Shown: positions 44,707 through 56,204 of the stretch, piece by piece
Layout: each line of letters starts with the position of its first letter
Numbering within the stretch: position 1 is the stretch's first letter
Assembly (NCBI GenBank): GCA_037127315.1
Contig: JBBBDQ010001451.1
Coordinates: 352,501-416,500 of the forward strand
Reading direction: 5' to 3'
Origin: Ascarosepion bandense
Taxonomy: Eukaryota; Mollusca; Cephalopoda; Sepiida; Sepiidae
Length of the DNA stretch: 64,000 bases
Program-made: the position numbers and the translations under genes
The notes under the pieces: generated by a model
Database searches by the model: none
Told to the model about the DNA's origin: nothing
What the model saw: only the letters and a program-made list of their open reading frames with translations

Positions 44707-45600
44707 ATGAAAAACGAAAATGACATGTAGGTAAAATCCCAAAACAAATCCTATTAACATTAATTTTATTAATATTAAAATGATTTGGTAGAGAACTCGG
44801 TGTAAATAGTAATATCTATTTACAGATCCAAATATGTATATCTTCCAATAAAATTAGGAAAACTAAATATGCCGTATGGCCATATCAGCGAGAAAAATCC
44901 TGAACTCTTCAGTGTCGAAATTTATTTATTATGCAAATACAGTACAAATTTTATTTACAGGAAGTATACTCAAAAAGAAATTCCTACTCGTGAGTTTACA
45001 TGCAAGAAGAAAAAATAAGATAACATCAGAAAAAATCATGGAAGAAGTGTTAAAAGAGAAAGTAGATTTTGTTAGAAGGTTGTCATTCGGATATTGATAC
45101 GATGGGGTATGGAAGAAGGGGAAAAAGAGATACGGCGGGAAGCATTCAAGACAAAATCGCTGAAAAAGATTTTAAATTACATCCATGTTAAGAAATCAGA
45201 AGTTAAAAGTTAAGCGTCTTACAGGAAAGTAAGTGCGGGAAAAAGTAAAACGGAAAGAATGGGAGGAAAGAAAACAACGTGGTAGACAGAGAAAGAGTTA
45301 AAGAAAAGATGGTGGGGAAAGAAAAAAAATCACGCCAGACGGCTGTCGAAAGAAACGCCAGCTAAAGGAGAGTGGAAGGAAAGGGATAGATACATAGAAA
45401 GAAAAGGAGAAAGAAAAGAGGGAAAAAGAGAGAAAAAGATAGCATGATGTAATATACGGTTCTGCCAAAACTTTTTCAAACATGTTCCCTTTAAAATTAT
45501 ATCATTCTACTATTGTATGGATGAAATTACTTTAAATTCTGCTACTGGAATAAAAGTGGAGGAAAATATTGTGTTAGAGGGAGTCGAAAAAGAGGATTTC
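44702..45600. other. No recognisable gene
   Basis: Purine-rich stretch (45100-45430). Frames at 44876-45097 and 45483-45298 (minus) lack family motifs. Confidence 0.4.
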
Positions 45601-45730
45601 GATAAATAATATGTACGCATGCATACACGCATATATACATATATATATACACACAGAAAACAACCCTCCCCACACACATATATATATATATATATATATA
45701 AACACATACATTATATATATATATATATAC
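45601..45730. repeat. Mixed (CA)/(AT) microsatellites
   Basis: Short CA and AT runs, (AT)n at 45678-45700 and 45712-45730. Confidence 0.9.
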
Positions 45731-46009
45731 AGTGTGGCACTGGTCTGCCCGGCTGGTTTGTTCGTTGGTTCAGGAACGGAGCCTGCTGCGATGATGATGT
45801 CGAAACGGCACCAATTATGATTACGCTTTCGGGCCGCTACTCGTGATGATCTCGTTACAGCAGCTGGTTCTCAAGACATCTATTACAACAATGAACTCAC
45901 TACCCACCCTGTTCTTTGATCTCAGAAAGTCACGTTGTTTAAACCCGGTAACCAGATTTCTACCATATCCAGACAGGACACTTGTGTACACTTGTGGTTA
46001 AAATAAAAT

Positions 46010-46160
46010 AATTACGGCACCAAAAATATTTAAATAAAAGAATAAGTTTAAAGACGCCTGGATGAGTTACGAAAGAAAGTCTTTATAATAAAAAAAATGA
46101 TCAATTACAAAAGCAGAAAATACAATTGTCGAAAATCAAGTTTACAACGGAGAAAGGATT
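46010..46160 (+). repeat. Repeat shared in inverted form with 52415-52566
   Basis: TTACGGCACCAAAAATATTT, AGACGCCTGGATGAGTT and TACAACGGAGAAAGGATTCG all have reverse-complement counterparts at 52415-52566 in the same order. Class unknown; could be the ends of LTR elements. Confidence 0.5.
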
Positions 46161-46851
46161 CGTTTAAAGATATCAGAGCTTTTAATCTTCAAATAAAAAT
46201 AAGTCCTTCCGAAGTTTCGTTAAAGATAATCAGAGCTTTCAATTTTTTAAAAGAATCAGGCAGTCAATTTTCCAAATTAAAAAAAAAAACACGTCTCTTC
46301 AAAGAGACAGCCAAATAACAAACTGATTTTTCTTGCTGAGTCCACTTTTATAGTCTTCCCTAATCCTCTTCGGGGATCTATCCGACTCAAAGCTTTTGAC
46401 CAATGAGATTATTTTCCACCCACACGATTTACTGGGAGCCATGGCTCGACGAATGAAATATCAACAACTCACATGACGTAATGTCTTTCTGTCTTTTTTC
46501 TTTGAATTACAACATCTTTTTTTCGATTTTAACATCTGTTCCCAGGAATAATTTTTGAGGATTTAACCCTACATGACCCCATCAAAGAAATCCTAACATT
46601 ATGTTATGTCTACGGCCATTTTTCAAACTTTAACTGGCCTACAACAATTCGTTTCGAACATGAAAAAAGAAGATAAACTCAATTTTTCTCTTTTTTTCCC
46701 AAGTATCAGCCAATTTCTCTATACTCCGGATTTTACAAGTACATAATAGTATCAAAAATAACTTTTTTTACGTAAGCTCACATCGCAGATTACAATAAAA
46801 CATAACTAACAATACCACTAACATCAATTTCTCTCACTCCGTTGTATTAAA

Positions 46852-46855
<4 letters not shown>
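46161..46855. other. No recognisable feature
   Basis: AT-rich. The K/S-rich frame 46097-46318 contains an imperfect internal duplication (KDIRAFNL and KIIRAFNF), which is probably repeat-derived. Confidence 0.4.

Positions 46856-46907
<52 letters not shown>
46856..46907. repeat. (AT)n microsatellite
   Basis: Uninterrupted AT dinucleotides. Confidence 0.95.
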
Positions 46908-46908
<1 letters not shown>

Positions 46909-46928
46909 TGGCGTGGAAATAGGGTTAC

Positions 46929-47325
46929 ACAGTACCGTGCAAAATAATTAGAACAATAACTATTTTATCTTTTATGAGGCATATTGACAGAAAATAAGCA
47001 ATTTAATTAAAGTAATTTTATTTGATTTACTCAACAAATGCTTTAACAAGAAAAAAGTACTTGTTACAAAATAAATTTAATATTTAGTATAATAGCCTTT
47101 TGCTTTGATCACAACCTTCATTCTGTCAGGCATTGACATCACAAGCTTCTTCAGTGTATCTAATGGTACCTCCTGCCAAGCAGCTTCTATTTGTTCCCAA
47201 AGTGTGTCTTGCGAAGTAACATTAGATTTATCGAGTATTTATTCAAAATATGCCATAGATATTCAATAGGATTGAGATCAGGGCTTTGTGGGGGCCAGTT
47301 CAAATTCTGAAGTCCCGAATTCGTT
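46929..47325 (-). pseudogene. Tc1-like transposase, C-terminal remnant
   Basis: In reverse, 47310-47250 reads LNWPPQSPDLNPIEYLWHIL, the hallmark block of Tc1-type transposases that carries the last acidic residue region of the catalytic triad (the E of NPIE). The following coding debris is interrupted by shifts. The element end CAGTACCGTGCAAAATAATT at 46929 is a typical Tc1-family terminus. The 5' half is missing, cut by a SINE scrap and a LINE. Confidence 0.82.
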
Positions 47326-47385
47326 TCAGTGATACACGCTTTAGCCGATCATGTCTCGAAAAAGACATGACTGACTGGGCAGATT
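47326..47385 (-). mobile_element. tRNA-SINE family A, 3' scrap
   Basis: GTGATACACGCTTTAGCCGA and GACATGACTGACTGGGCAGA match the distal part of family A. Confidence 0.75.
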
Positions 47386-48232
47386 GAAGGGTTACATAGA
47401 AGGCGAGCGAAGAGAATGAAGAAACGGTTACAACGGGTGTCAGAGAATGGGTAAGAGAAGGGTGAGAATATTACGGTGAAGAGAGTTGCGTGAGAGTTGA
47501 GTGAAAAGGGAGAAGAACAAAATACAATGGGTATTGGGTAAATGGTAAGAGAAGGATGGGGTTAAGAGGATAAGAGATGGCAACTGACGCTGCATTTAAA
47601 ACTCTTGGAGATTGTAGATATCAGGGAAGCAATATACGGAAGGATGTTCCACAGGCAGGAAGTGCGAGAAAAGAAGCTGTTAGAGAAGTAGTAGCGGCTG
47701 CATTTGGTTGTTTTGACTGTAAAAGAGTGGGGCCTAGTTGCCAGTCTAGTTGCTTGAGTAAATTCTTGTAGAGGGGCACCAGGAATCTAAGCCCGTCGGA
47801 GTAGAGTTCATGAAAATATTTATAGAAGAGACTGAAAGAAGCCACATTTTGTCGGTGAGAAAGAAGCTGGAGTCGAGTTACATTGCAGATTCTTCTGTGG
47901 ATCCTGTCGAGAACATGGAAATAAATAGAAAGGGAGCCCAACTAGATATGACAACAGAATTCAATGCATAAGCGGATGGTTTGTTTGTATATGTGTATGA
48001 AGGATTCAGGCGAGAAAAAATTCCTGTCCTTCTTAGCAGTAGATTTAACTATTGATTTAATATAGTCGTTCCACTTGGGGTCGATTTAGAGAGTGCAGCC
48101 GAGGAGGCACAGTGTATTGCTTTCAAAGAGATTAGCTTGATCCATGCTAATGGGGGAACGGAGAGACTGTCTAATTTGGTTGACATTTACCAGCTTTGTT
48201 TTGAAAGTATTAAATTTTACGAACCAATTTTA
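47386..48232 (-). pseudogene. Jockey/CR1-like LINE, 3' end of ORF2 (copy 4)
   Basis: On the minus strand the frame 47941-47621 has DRIHRRICNV, LLSHRQNVASFSLFYKYFHE and YSDGLRFLVP. Upstream debris (48230-47950) matches the start of copy 2 in other frames. The WNSLP region (47700-47640) survives as CGTSFRILLP after shifts. 5'-truncated at the same region as copy 2 (around FNxxKTKL). Confidence 0.75.
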
Positions 48233-48439
48233 CTGATAATTGAAAAATGCAAATAAGACTCCTACAGCTCAAGGGAAGATATTAACTGGCAACTCTAGTG
48301 GGAAATGAAAGATGCAAATAAAATTCCTACCGTTAAGTAAAAGATATAAACAAAAGCTAGAACATCTAATCTCAGGATGTTTTGTACTTGCACCAAATGA
48401 ATAAATAATCGTCACGATATAGTCGGGTAATATTCACAC

Positions 48440-48935
48440 TGGATAATGTGCAAACACTGTGGAAAATATGTAAACAAACATTGGTATGAACATCACCCAG
48501 CACCGGTTACAGAAATAGAAGATGCCATCATTATGTCGGATTACATCATCGACACAGACAGAAAAATTAAGCAAATAGGCCGAACATTATCGTCATAAAC
48601 CAAAATGAAAAACTTGTCTACTAGTTGATATGGCTTGTCCAAAGGATTGTAACATGACAACGAAGGAGTTTGATAAAACTATCAAAATATAAAGACCTGG
48701 ATAGTGAAATAGAAAAAAATGTAGAAATTGAAAACAAGAATCGTGCTAGTGAGAGTAGGTGTACTTGGAATGATAAAAAAGGGAACAAAACAAAGAATCC
48801 CTGGAACCGCCAGCTTAAGAGATTTACAAAAAATTGTCTTTTTAAGTACATCCCACACACAAAAGAGAACTTTGTCTATGCAACTCTAGGGATGTTAGAG
48901 GAGATAGAAAAACATGAAAGGGGGCCATAACAACA
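48440..48935 (+). pseudogene. Non-LTR retrotransposon C-terminus with zinc-finger-like motif
   Basis: 48447-48580 reads CKHCGKYVNKHWYEHHP, a C-x2-C...H-x4-H pattern as found at the C-terminus of several LINE proteins, then DYIIDTDRKIKQ. Shifted frames continue with VDMACPKDCN, TTKEFDKTIKYKDLDSEIEK, and after another shift sequence matching VVIGALG-type blocks. The DMA-P-D-N...E..K..KY..L..E order is one that I recall from widespread animal LINE ORF2 ends. The frame 48670-48930 is one of the shifted readings. Inactive. Confidence 0.6.
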
Positions 48936-49122
48936 CACCTCAACCCGCCTTATGACTTTCTGCATATTTGGTAAGTAGTGCGACTATAGAAGAAATAAAA
49001 ATGATGATGAAAAATGACAAAATAATAATAACTATATATCTATGCTGTACTTCTGTATTGAGTGAATTTTAAAAGTAGACATCTAACCATAGAATATACT
49101 TTCATTAGTATTAACCACTTAA

Positions 49123-49125
<3 letters not shown>

Positions 49126-49169
<44 letters not shown>

Positions 49170-49180
49170 CAGTCCGTTCA

Positions 49181-49233
<53 letters not shown>

Positions 49234-49234
49234 C
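49126..49234. repeat. (TCTA)n array, short, with CAGTCCGTTCAT spacer
   Basis: Same composition and spacer as the arrays at 7283 and 13918. Confidence 0.95.
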
Positions 49235-50562
49235 CTCCGTTCCTTATCCATCAATATATCTATGATTTATACATATGCGTGTAATTGAAAGAAAGAGAGA
49301 ATGTCCGTATTTTTGAATATTCAGTTCACATTTATTTATTTTAATTGCGTTTAAAAAGAATGAAGTTTTAAATTCTATATTTTAAGCGCAATATAATTCG
49401 TTATAATTCAAATGAAAAAAAAAATTAAAATCGTTTTATTTAAACATTTTTGTTGTTTTTATGACAGTTATCACTGCCCACCCCACCCTAATACAAATAT
49501 TCATTTGTTTTCTTTCATCGACATGACAATCCTCAGCGTGTTCCCACACTCCCTTGTGACTGAAAACCAAATAAAACTTTGCCCATTTTTCTGTCTGGCA
49601 AATAAACAAGTATTGACGCCATGTTGCTTCGCTAGAAAATTTAACTCCAATCTTCTTTTCTATTTCATTTTCATTGCTTTATTTTTTTCGTTATTTGCTT
49701 CTTGGAATTTACATTATCTTACAATTATTTCTATTACTGGTTGAAATCACTAATATACTTAATACATGTCTTGCAAATAGAAAATAAATTGAAAAAAAAT
49801 TCTATAAGACGAAAGTAATGCACGAACTTATACCAGAAAGCTGTTTAAATTATTCAGATAACGAAGGAAGTGAGAAAATGACCTCGGAATTCTACTGGAG
49901 TCGTTTTCATCGTCACAATCTGATTTTCTGTTTGTTGAAAGGATTTCTTGCTCAAATTAATCAGTTTACTGAAAACAAAGTTTTGCTGACAGTTTACGAG
50001 GATAAAATCAAACCATTTGACGATGCAGTTAATTTTGCTGCCTATTATTCTGTATTGAAACGTTACGTAAGAAAAAACCGCTCTAATACTATCGATTTTA
50101 TATCGCTAATCATTTAAGAAGCAGCAGAATTACGTGAAAATGATATGTAGGTGTCGAGAGGACAATTCAGCCGGCGGTTTCGGCAAACGCCTTCACAATG
50201 ATTTCCTAAGTAAAAGGAATTGTAAACAGCAGACAACAAAAGAAACAAATTTTTTTCGACTCTTTCTACAAATTCGAAAATACGGTTTCTACCATGAAAA
50301 ATATTTCTTTCAAATATAAATAAATTTTAGCTGTTCATGCCAAAGTATATAAAGTTACTAAAAACAATGTATTAAATATTCATAATAATTAGCAAGAGAT
50401 GATTGGTTATTATTATTTACTAAAATTTACTAAATTATTATTTACTTACGTTTAGAAAATGTAATAACTTAAAAGCAATCTAGGGGAGGTAATTCAGTAT
50501 TGTGCATGTGAAACGGACGAAAGGATATTATTAAAAAACCGAAAAATAACCCAGAAACAATT
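49235..50562. other. No assigned gene; one 99-codon frame
   Basis: The plus frame 49818-50117 starts with an ATG and has ordinary amino-acid composition (EFYWSRFHRHNLIFCLLKG, YYSVLKRYVRKN). I recognise no family, and there are no visible splice or promoter signals. The upstream frame 49412-49744 is hydrophobic at its C-terminal end and likely chance. Confidence 0.35.
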
Positions 50563-50773
50563 GGAGTAGATAGACTGAACTAATTGGAGTAGATAGACTG
50601 AACTATCGCCCGGTTCACACTCCACCCACGTCTGTTGAACAGGTGTAGAGGCTCATCCCTTGTTCCCTGTTTAGGACGTGGTTTCTGACTTTCTCTTTTC
50701 CAATCTATTCACTCTTACGTAACCCCCTGCACACCAGTGGCCTTACCGCCTTGCTCGGGGTGATATGATTAAA
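50563..50773 (+). mobile_element. SINE-like family B, single copy
   Basis: Starts GGAGTAGATAGACTGAACTA (the first 20 bases also occur just upstream, a short duplication), has ATCGCCCGGTTCACACTCCA, and ends GCCTTGCTCGGGGTGATATG, ATTAAAAAAAAA. The A tail fixes the orientation as plus. Confidence 0.8.
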
Positions 50774-50907
50774 AAAAAACTCTATCTTGCGTCGGATAAA
50801 ACCCAAAATCTAATCGATTCGTGCTAGTCATATGGTCAATCATCCAGCGGCTATTGACATATATCTTGACCACGCACAGACAGCAAACAAACCAAACAAC
50901 AATCAGG

Positions 50908-50910
<3 letters not shown>

Positions 50911-50965
<55 letters not shown>
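50911..50965. repeat. (AT)n microsatellite
   Basis: Uninterrupted AT dinucleotides. Confidence 0.95.
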
Positions 50966-50968
<3 letters not shown>

Positions 50969-52414
50969 GGTAAATTGCGTTGTTTGTTTGTTATTTTATC
51001 TACGGCATAGATAGTAGAGTCTTCTTGGCAAGGTCTGCGAGAAAGAAAAATAAAATCTCTATAACGCAATTTAATCCGACAAAAATTTGGAAACGGCTTG
51101 GTTTTCGCGCCGGAACCTTCAATATGAACATATCCGAGTGTTTGGGTGTTAACTTGAGGATAGAGCAGAGGATTTGGAAAGAGTTGTATGAGTTTAATGA
51201 TAACACTGTTTTTGGCATATAGTACTATAGTATTGCATGTGGAGAAAATATATAATACTATGATATTGCATGTGAAGAAAAAAAAATGTAATCCTAAGTT
51301 TATTACGACTAAGCGAAAGAAATTATTACTAGTGGAATTATTGGTCCTGCAGATTATTGAAAATCACAACATGAATAGAGGAAAATAAGCCAAATAAATG
51401 ATAAAATGTTTTATTGTTAATCGCAATATGAGTTAAGTTGAAAACAGATATTTATTACAGACTGAAACTATTTCTGAGAAGAGAATGAGAAAATATATTT
51501 TGCGTGTGTGCGGAAGCATTGTTTATACAGAAGTTGATCAGCCGGGGTCAGACGAGGTCATCATTAGCAGCCATTATTTGACAACACGGAAATAACATGG
51601 CGAAAAAGATTCAACTTATGTTTTCAGCATACAGAGAATTGTATCAACCTAGGTGGGTTTTAGATTATTGACAAGAATTTGTCATAATCTTTTGGATAAG
51701 TGCACAAAGATTAAATTCTGGTTATGGGAATAAAGTGAAATATATAAATCTCGCTGGGACAGGACTTGTAAATTTGAAAACTTGGAAAAAACAAATGCTA
51801 TAATCGGGAAGAAGAAAAGAAATTACGTCAATAGTAATATTCCTATTTTATTGGTTAAATCAAGGGAATAAAATCACTCCGCTTCATGATGCAAGCTGGG
51901 AGTAATGGCATTGCTTAAAGATTTGATTTGCATGGATACCCTCTGTCCGTCATGCCCCCACTAAGAGAATTTCGGACAGGCATAAATACCAAAGCCGAGA
52001 AGGCCAAAATCAGTTAGAGCTGAGCATTGGAACCAGTCGAGATGTAACGATTGAGGGAGGGGTGTTCTCAACCGGGAGCCAAAACCCAAAATCGTGGTCA
52101 CTTCCCATAGACCCCTGGCTGAAGATGTAAAGAAACGTAGAGAAACTTGCCGCCGACCGACTTAAAAGAGTTAAAGTAAAATAATACGCCTCAGATAGAG
52201 TCCTGGCTGAAGATGAAAGAACACGAAAGAGCCAAGAAAGAGTCAAATTCATGAGTTGTTGTCGCTGTGCCGAGTTAAGGCAGACAGACGAATTTACTGT
52301 CACCGTCACAAAGACCCCATTTAGACTGTTTCCATAAGTCCTCGGTGAAAAGCCCTGATAAGACTTAGTTTTGAACCGTCAAAACTTGAAGGAAAACATG
52401 AAACCTCCGGTTGG
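50966..52414. other. No recognisable gene
   Basis: 51000-51400 has short frames without motifs. 51880-52330 contains GCATAAATACCAAAGCCGAG, which resembles a promoter TATA region, and two similar blocks, CTGGCTGAAGATGTAAAGAA and CTGGCTGAAGATGAAAGAAC (52120, 52202). This could be an LTR-type sequence but no partner LTR was found in direct orientation. Confidence 0.35.
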
Positions 52415-52566
52415 AGTGAACAAACATTACTTTCAAACTAAATCTTTCGCTCCGTTGTAAGAATAGGAATTCGACGACTATTATATATATATATTTTGCA
52501 TATAAAGACTTTTCCGCAACTTATCCAGGCGTCATCGAATTTATTTATTTTTTGGTGCCGTTTTTT
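52415..52566 (-). repeat. Repeat shared in inverted form with 46010-46160
   Basis: See the partner entry. The block ends in ATTTTTTGGTGCCG. Confidence 0.5.
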
Positions 52567-52795
52567 TTTATTAACCCAAATGTGTACGCGCGTCTGGCTT
52601 GGTTTGACATGGTAAAGATACAGTTAGCAAGATTTTACTTGGGATCAAAATTCACAGCGTTGGCAAGGAGAAACACTGTTGTAATAGACGACTTAAAGAC
52701 CAGCTACTGTGTTGAGACCATCACAACTATCGACCCGAGAGCGTCGTCACATCTGTTGCCGTGACAAGGATAGACACAGGAAGAGGAGGTGTGTT

Positions 52796-53325
52796 ACATA
52801 ATGGTGATTACGAAGGTGTTTAGAGTGATCACTAGTGATTGCAACGTTATGCTTCTATTCGTCTTCTCACAGAAGCTTACATCAAGCGATTTGAGGAGGT
52901 AATGCTGCCCTGGGTCAAAGGAGTGGCTGCTGGAACGTCCTAAGTTTAGAATAGGACTCTGGACCCTGTTACACAAGTATAAGAACCCACTCAAGGCTGT
53001 CAGACAATTACTGTGACCGCATTACTTCGAACTCCCTAGGCTGCAACATTATTAATGATTATGTGTGGGCCGCCGTTGAGCGAGAGACAAAAAAAAATCT
53101 CTTTTAACAACAAATATGAACTAACGGCAAGGATCATGGCAGCGTTCCCGAACTTAAGCAAGGAAGCCGACAAGAAGAGTTGCAGTAGGTTCCAAAGTCA
53201 TTTAGAGGTCTTGTTTGAAGCCAATGGCGATTTTATGGAAGAAATTTCCTCTTTGGTATTTCAAGATATTTTTTGTGTAATTTTGGTAAATACATCTCTT
53301 AAAATAAGATGTCAGCGTTATATTT
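52796..53325 (+). pseudogene. Tc1/mariner-superfamily transposase, C-terminal half, decayed
   Basis: In shifting frames: VITSDCNVMLLFVFSQKLTS (52803-52880), a WLLERPKF-like stretch, then LSDNYCDRI-type sequence near 53000, NDYVWAAVERETKK (53055-53096) and, after a shift, KYELTARIMAAFPNLSKEAD, CSRFQSHLEVLFEANGDF (to about 53240). The order matches a transposase that I remember as common in octopus genomes, where the pieces read YVWGAVERETNK and LKARI. The D-x-D catalytic core is too broken to check. Confidence 0.6.
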
Positions 53326-54007
53326 AATTTTTTAATTTTTTTTGTTTATTTTTTCTTGTATCATTTGAACAATTATTCATCCATCGCACTTTATATATAT
53401 ATATATATTCTGGAAATAGTATGAATCTCAATAACTCGACGTTGCTTTGGAAACTTTTGTTAGATTTTAAGTGACTAAAGAAATTTTGAGTTAAATTTTC
53501 AAGTAATTTTATCCTGTTCTCTTAAAGTTATTGATTTTATTTTTGTAAAAGAAATCCACTTACAAATCATTATGAAGAATGAACTAATATTAATGTAAGG
53601 CTTGTGAAATCTAATTCTTTACGATAATATATGTTAAAACATGGCTAATGAAAAGCTTCTAACAAATATTGAAAAAAGTTAGTATGCGATTGTCGACATG
53701 GGAAATATAAAAAGGGCTTTGCAGATATCATCGAACAATAACGAAGGTTGAGGAAAGGAAAAGAACTTGAAGCAAAGAAAAATATTTTAAGAAGTAATGA
53801 ACGTAAGCCAAAGTGAGTTATAGCGACACAACCACTTGTGACTGGTCCTTAATTAATTACACAGGTTGGGATGGAAGGCGTGAAGAAGCATAAAAGGTGT
53901 AGGATACTTTGAAGTTTCGGATCTGCAAATAAATCTCTTGGGCAAATTCCTCTCGAGAAAGCAAACATTTAAATTTTTTTGGTTTCGTCGGGCGATTTAA
54001 AAGAAAA
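53326..54007. other. No recognisable feature
   Basis: AT-rich with a short (AT)n at 53391. A hairpin at 53986-54018 pairs CGTCGGGCGAT with ATCGCCTGACG. Confidence 0.5.
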
Positions 54008-54010
54008 TAT

Positions 54011-54046
54011 CGCCTGACGAGGGCCAAAAAGGTCGAAACCATGGTA
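54011..54046 (+). other. Hammerhead-like core without helix I
   Basis: CTGACGA (54014-54020), a stem of GGCC with GGTC around AAAAA after one extra G, GAAA (54035-54038), then C-CATG-G and TA (54039-54046), the same helix III and cleavage-site layout as 34073-34084. No complementary helix I was found, so likely dead or only a relic. Confidence 0.45.
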
Positions 54047-54214
54047 ACATAACCGGCTAACCTTCCCTACCTAAATATCTAATGGCTGTACACTTTGAAT
54101 CTTCATCTTCTCTCAAACATGTATTGAGCACTTTCTAATACAACTGTTTATTGGTCTAATATAATTCAAATATGAACTATAACGATTCAGTATATATATA
54201 TATATATATATATA

Positions 54215-54234
54215 TGAACTTATTTATAAATGGA

Positions 54235-54283
<49 letters not shown>

Positions 54284-54542
54284 GTTACCTACAGACCCCG
54301 AAACGGCGAAACCAATTTTCTTGAAAATTTACACAGTTATACTATAAGAGTCTGCGAGTGTTCTTAGCTACGTTTTGTGTCGAGGTACTCCCGATAAATA
54401 ACGAAAATCGATAATCGAAAAAATCGGGTTATAGAAGGAGTTGTCCGATTTTAATCAAATTTGATACACTCATAGACAAAGACATAAGAAACGATATTTA
54501 GAAGTTTCAAGTTTGCAGTTCTTACAATAGTGTAGAAAATCG

Positions 54543-54586
<44 letters not shown>

Positions 54587-54957
54587 GCAAGATGTTTGTG
54601 TGTGTGTCTGTTTATCTGTTTGTATTTTTTCACCATCTTTATTTTAGTTTTTGCTTCGCGTTTGGCTCTAAGTAGGTATAATTGTAGTTCTAAATCATGA
54701 TACCATGTACTCAGAGGACTTATTTAGCCTTCAAAATTCAGTTTACGACGAAAAAACGTATTTGATATCGATACCAGGAAATTAAAATTTGACTAACATC
54801 CATTCATTTTTCTTTCAGTCTGCGGTTTCGCTTTAACTGGAAACAACTATTGCTTTTCAGTCTTTCGTGCCAACGTCCAAAAATTCTGAGCTCCAGGACC
54901 ATGGATTAGTTTTAAAGCTTTCATTACACCCGAGCAACGCCGGGCTATGCTGCTAGT
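54215..54957 (+). mobile_element. Helitron-like element, full length
   Basis: 5' GAACTTATTTATAAATGGAA, (GT)n at 54240-54281, internal (AT)n at 54544-54582, 3' hairpin CCCGAGCAACGCCGGG and GCTGCTAGT. Same length class as 30186-30921. Flanked on both sides by (AT)n. Confidence 0.7.
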
Positions 54958-55198
54958 ATATATATATATATGAAAGAGATATTAACTATACTCGTGCCGA
55001 AAAGCCTTCCACGTATGTACGAAGAAGGGAAAAATGGTTTTAAAAAAGAAAGAGCTAAGTTCATGATCAGTCAAAAGAGCTCAGACCGAGTCAGCACGTA
55101 GCCCAAAGAAAAAACCCCGACACGAGCAATCAAGAGTCAGCTTTCTCTGAGGACCCGTTTAAATGAAACCTAGGTAGGTTGTCTGGCTCTCTAGGTTT

Positions 55199-55200
<2 letters not shown>

Positions 55201-55250
<50 letters not shown>

Positions 55251-55262
55251 AATATATATATA
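55201..55262. repeat. (CA)n(AT)n microsatellite
   Basis: CA dinucleotides running into AT dinucleotides, just outside the perfect inverted repeat. Confidence 0.95.
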
Positions 55263-55271
55263 ATAAAAAAT

Positions 55272-55403
55272 GATATATGCCCTATCACCGACAATGAGCA
55301 CTTTATCCTATAAATATAGCATACCATTAAACTTTATATATAGTTTAAAGGTATGCTATATTTATAGGATAAAGTGCTCATTGTCGGTGATAGGGCATAT
55401 ATC
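55272..55403. repeat. Perfect 54-bp inverted repeat
   Basis: Arms 55272-55325 and 55350-55403 are exact reverse complements (start GATATATGCCCTATCACCGA). The 24-base centre is itself partly self-complementary (TAAAC...GTTTA). A transcript would form a very stable hairpin. Confidence 0.97.
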
Positions 55404-55422
55404 TTCTATCTTTTTAAAAATT

Positions 55423-55900
55423 ATATCGCCGCAAGCAAGGCATTTTACTGCTACTGGTTTGTCACTGTTTTCCAGCGGATTACATAGGAAGAAAAAGTGA
55501 CATGCTATAGGGGCTGTCAGGAAGTGGGTAAGAGAGGGATGAGAATACTGATGAGAGTGGTGTGGACCGAGAAAGGAGCATGAGAGAGTAGATGCAGGTT
55601 AGTGAGATAGGAGATTACTTTTTTTATAACCATATCACCCCAAGCAAGACATTTTACTGCCACTGTTTTGCAGGGGGTTGCATAAGAGGAAAGTTATGAG
55701 ATAGAGTGACAGATTATAGGGGGTGTTAGGGAGTGGGTAAGGGAAGGATGAGAATACTGATGAGAGTTGAGTGAACGGAGAAAGGAGCATGAGAGAATGG
55801 ATGCAGATTAGTGAGATAGGAGATGACTATTGACTTTACATTTAAATTCTTGGAGATTGTAGCTGTCGGGAAAGCAAGTAAATGGAAGGGAATTCCACAG
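55423..55900 (-). mobile_element. Two LINE 3' ends in tandem (Jockey/CR1-like family)
   Basis: 55423-55612 and 55618-55900 each start, in reverse complement, from the coding end and finish with the GCAAGGCATTTTACTGC tail and poly(A). The second keeps the terminal coding block (TAAATTCTTGGAGATTGTAG, antisense of the NLQ-FK region) and GGAATTCCACAG, antisense of the WNS codons. Head-to-tail neighbours of one family. Confidence 0.7.
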
Positions 55901-55981
55901 AAATTTTATAAATATAGAAGTAAATATTGAAGTCAAAACTCAGAGACGACAGACTGTTACATGCTAGGCACAATCATCAGG

Positions 55982-55983
<2 letters not shown>

Positions 55984-56035
<52 letters not shown>

Positions 56036-56162
56036 GCATGTGTGTGTGTTTGTATATTTGTTCCTTCGCGAATGTTTACGCATACTTGCATGTGTATAAA
56101 TATATATATATATCAAGTGAGAGAGAAAGAGACAGAGAGAGAGTGGGAGAGGGAGAGAGAGA
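55984..56162. repeat. (CA)n(AT)n and (GA)n microsatellites
   Basis: (CA)n 55984-56011, (AT)n 56012-56034 and 56098-56113, GA-rich run 56118-56162. The frames across it are artefacts. Confidence 0.9.
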
Positions 56163-56204
56163 TACTAAATCTCTTCTCAATTTTTATGTCATTAGTATTG
56201 ATTT

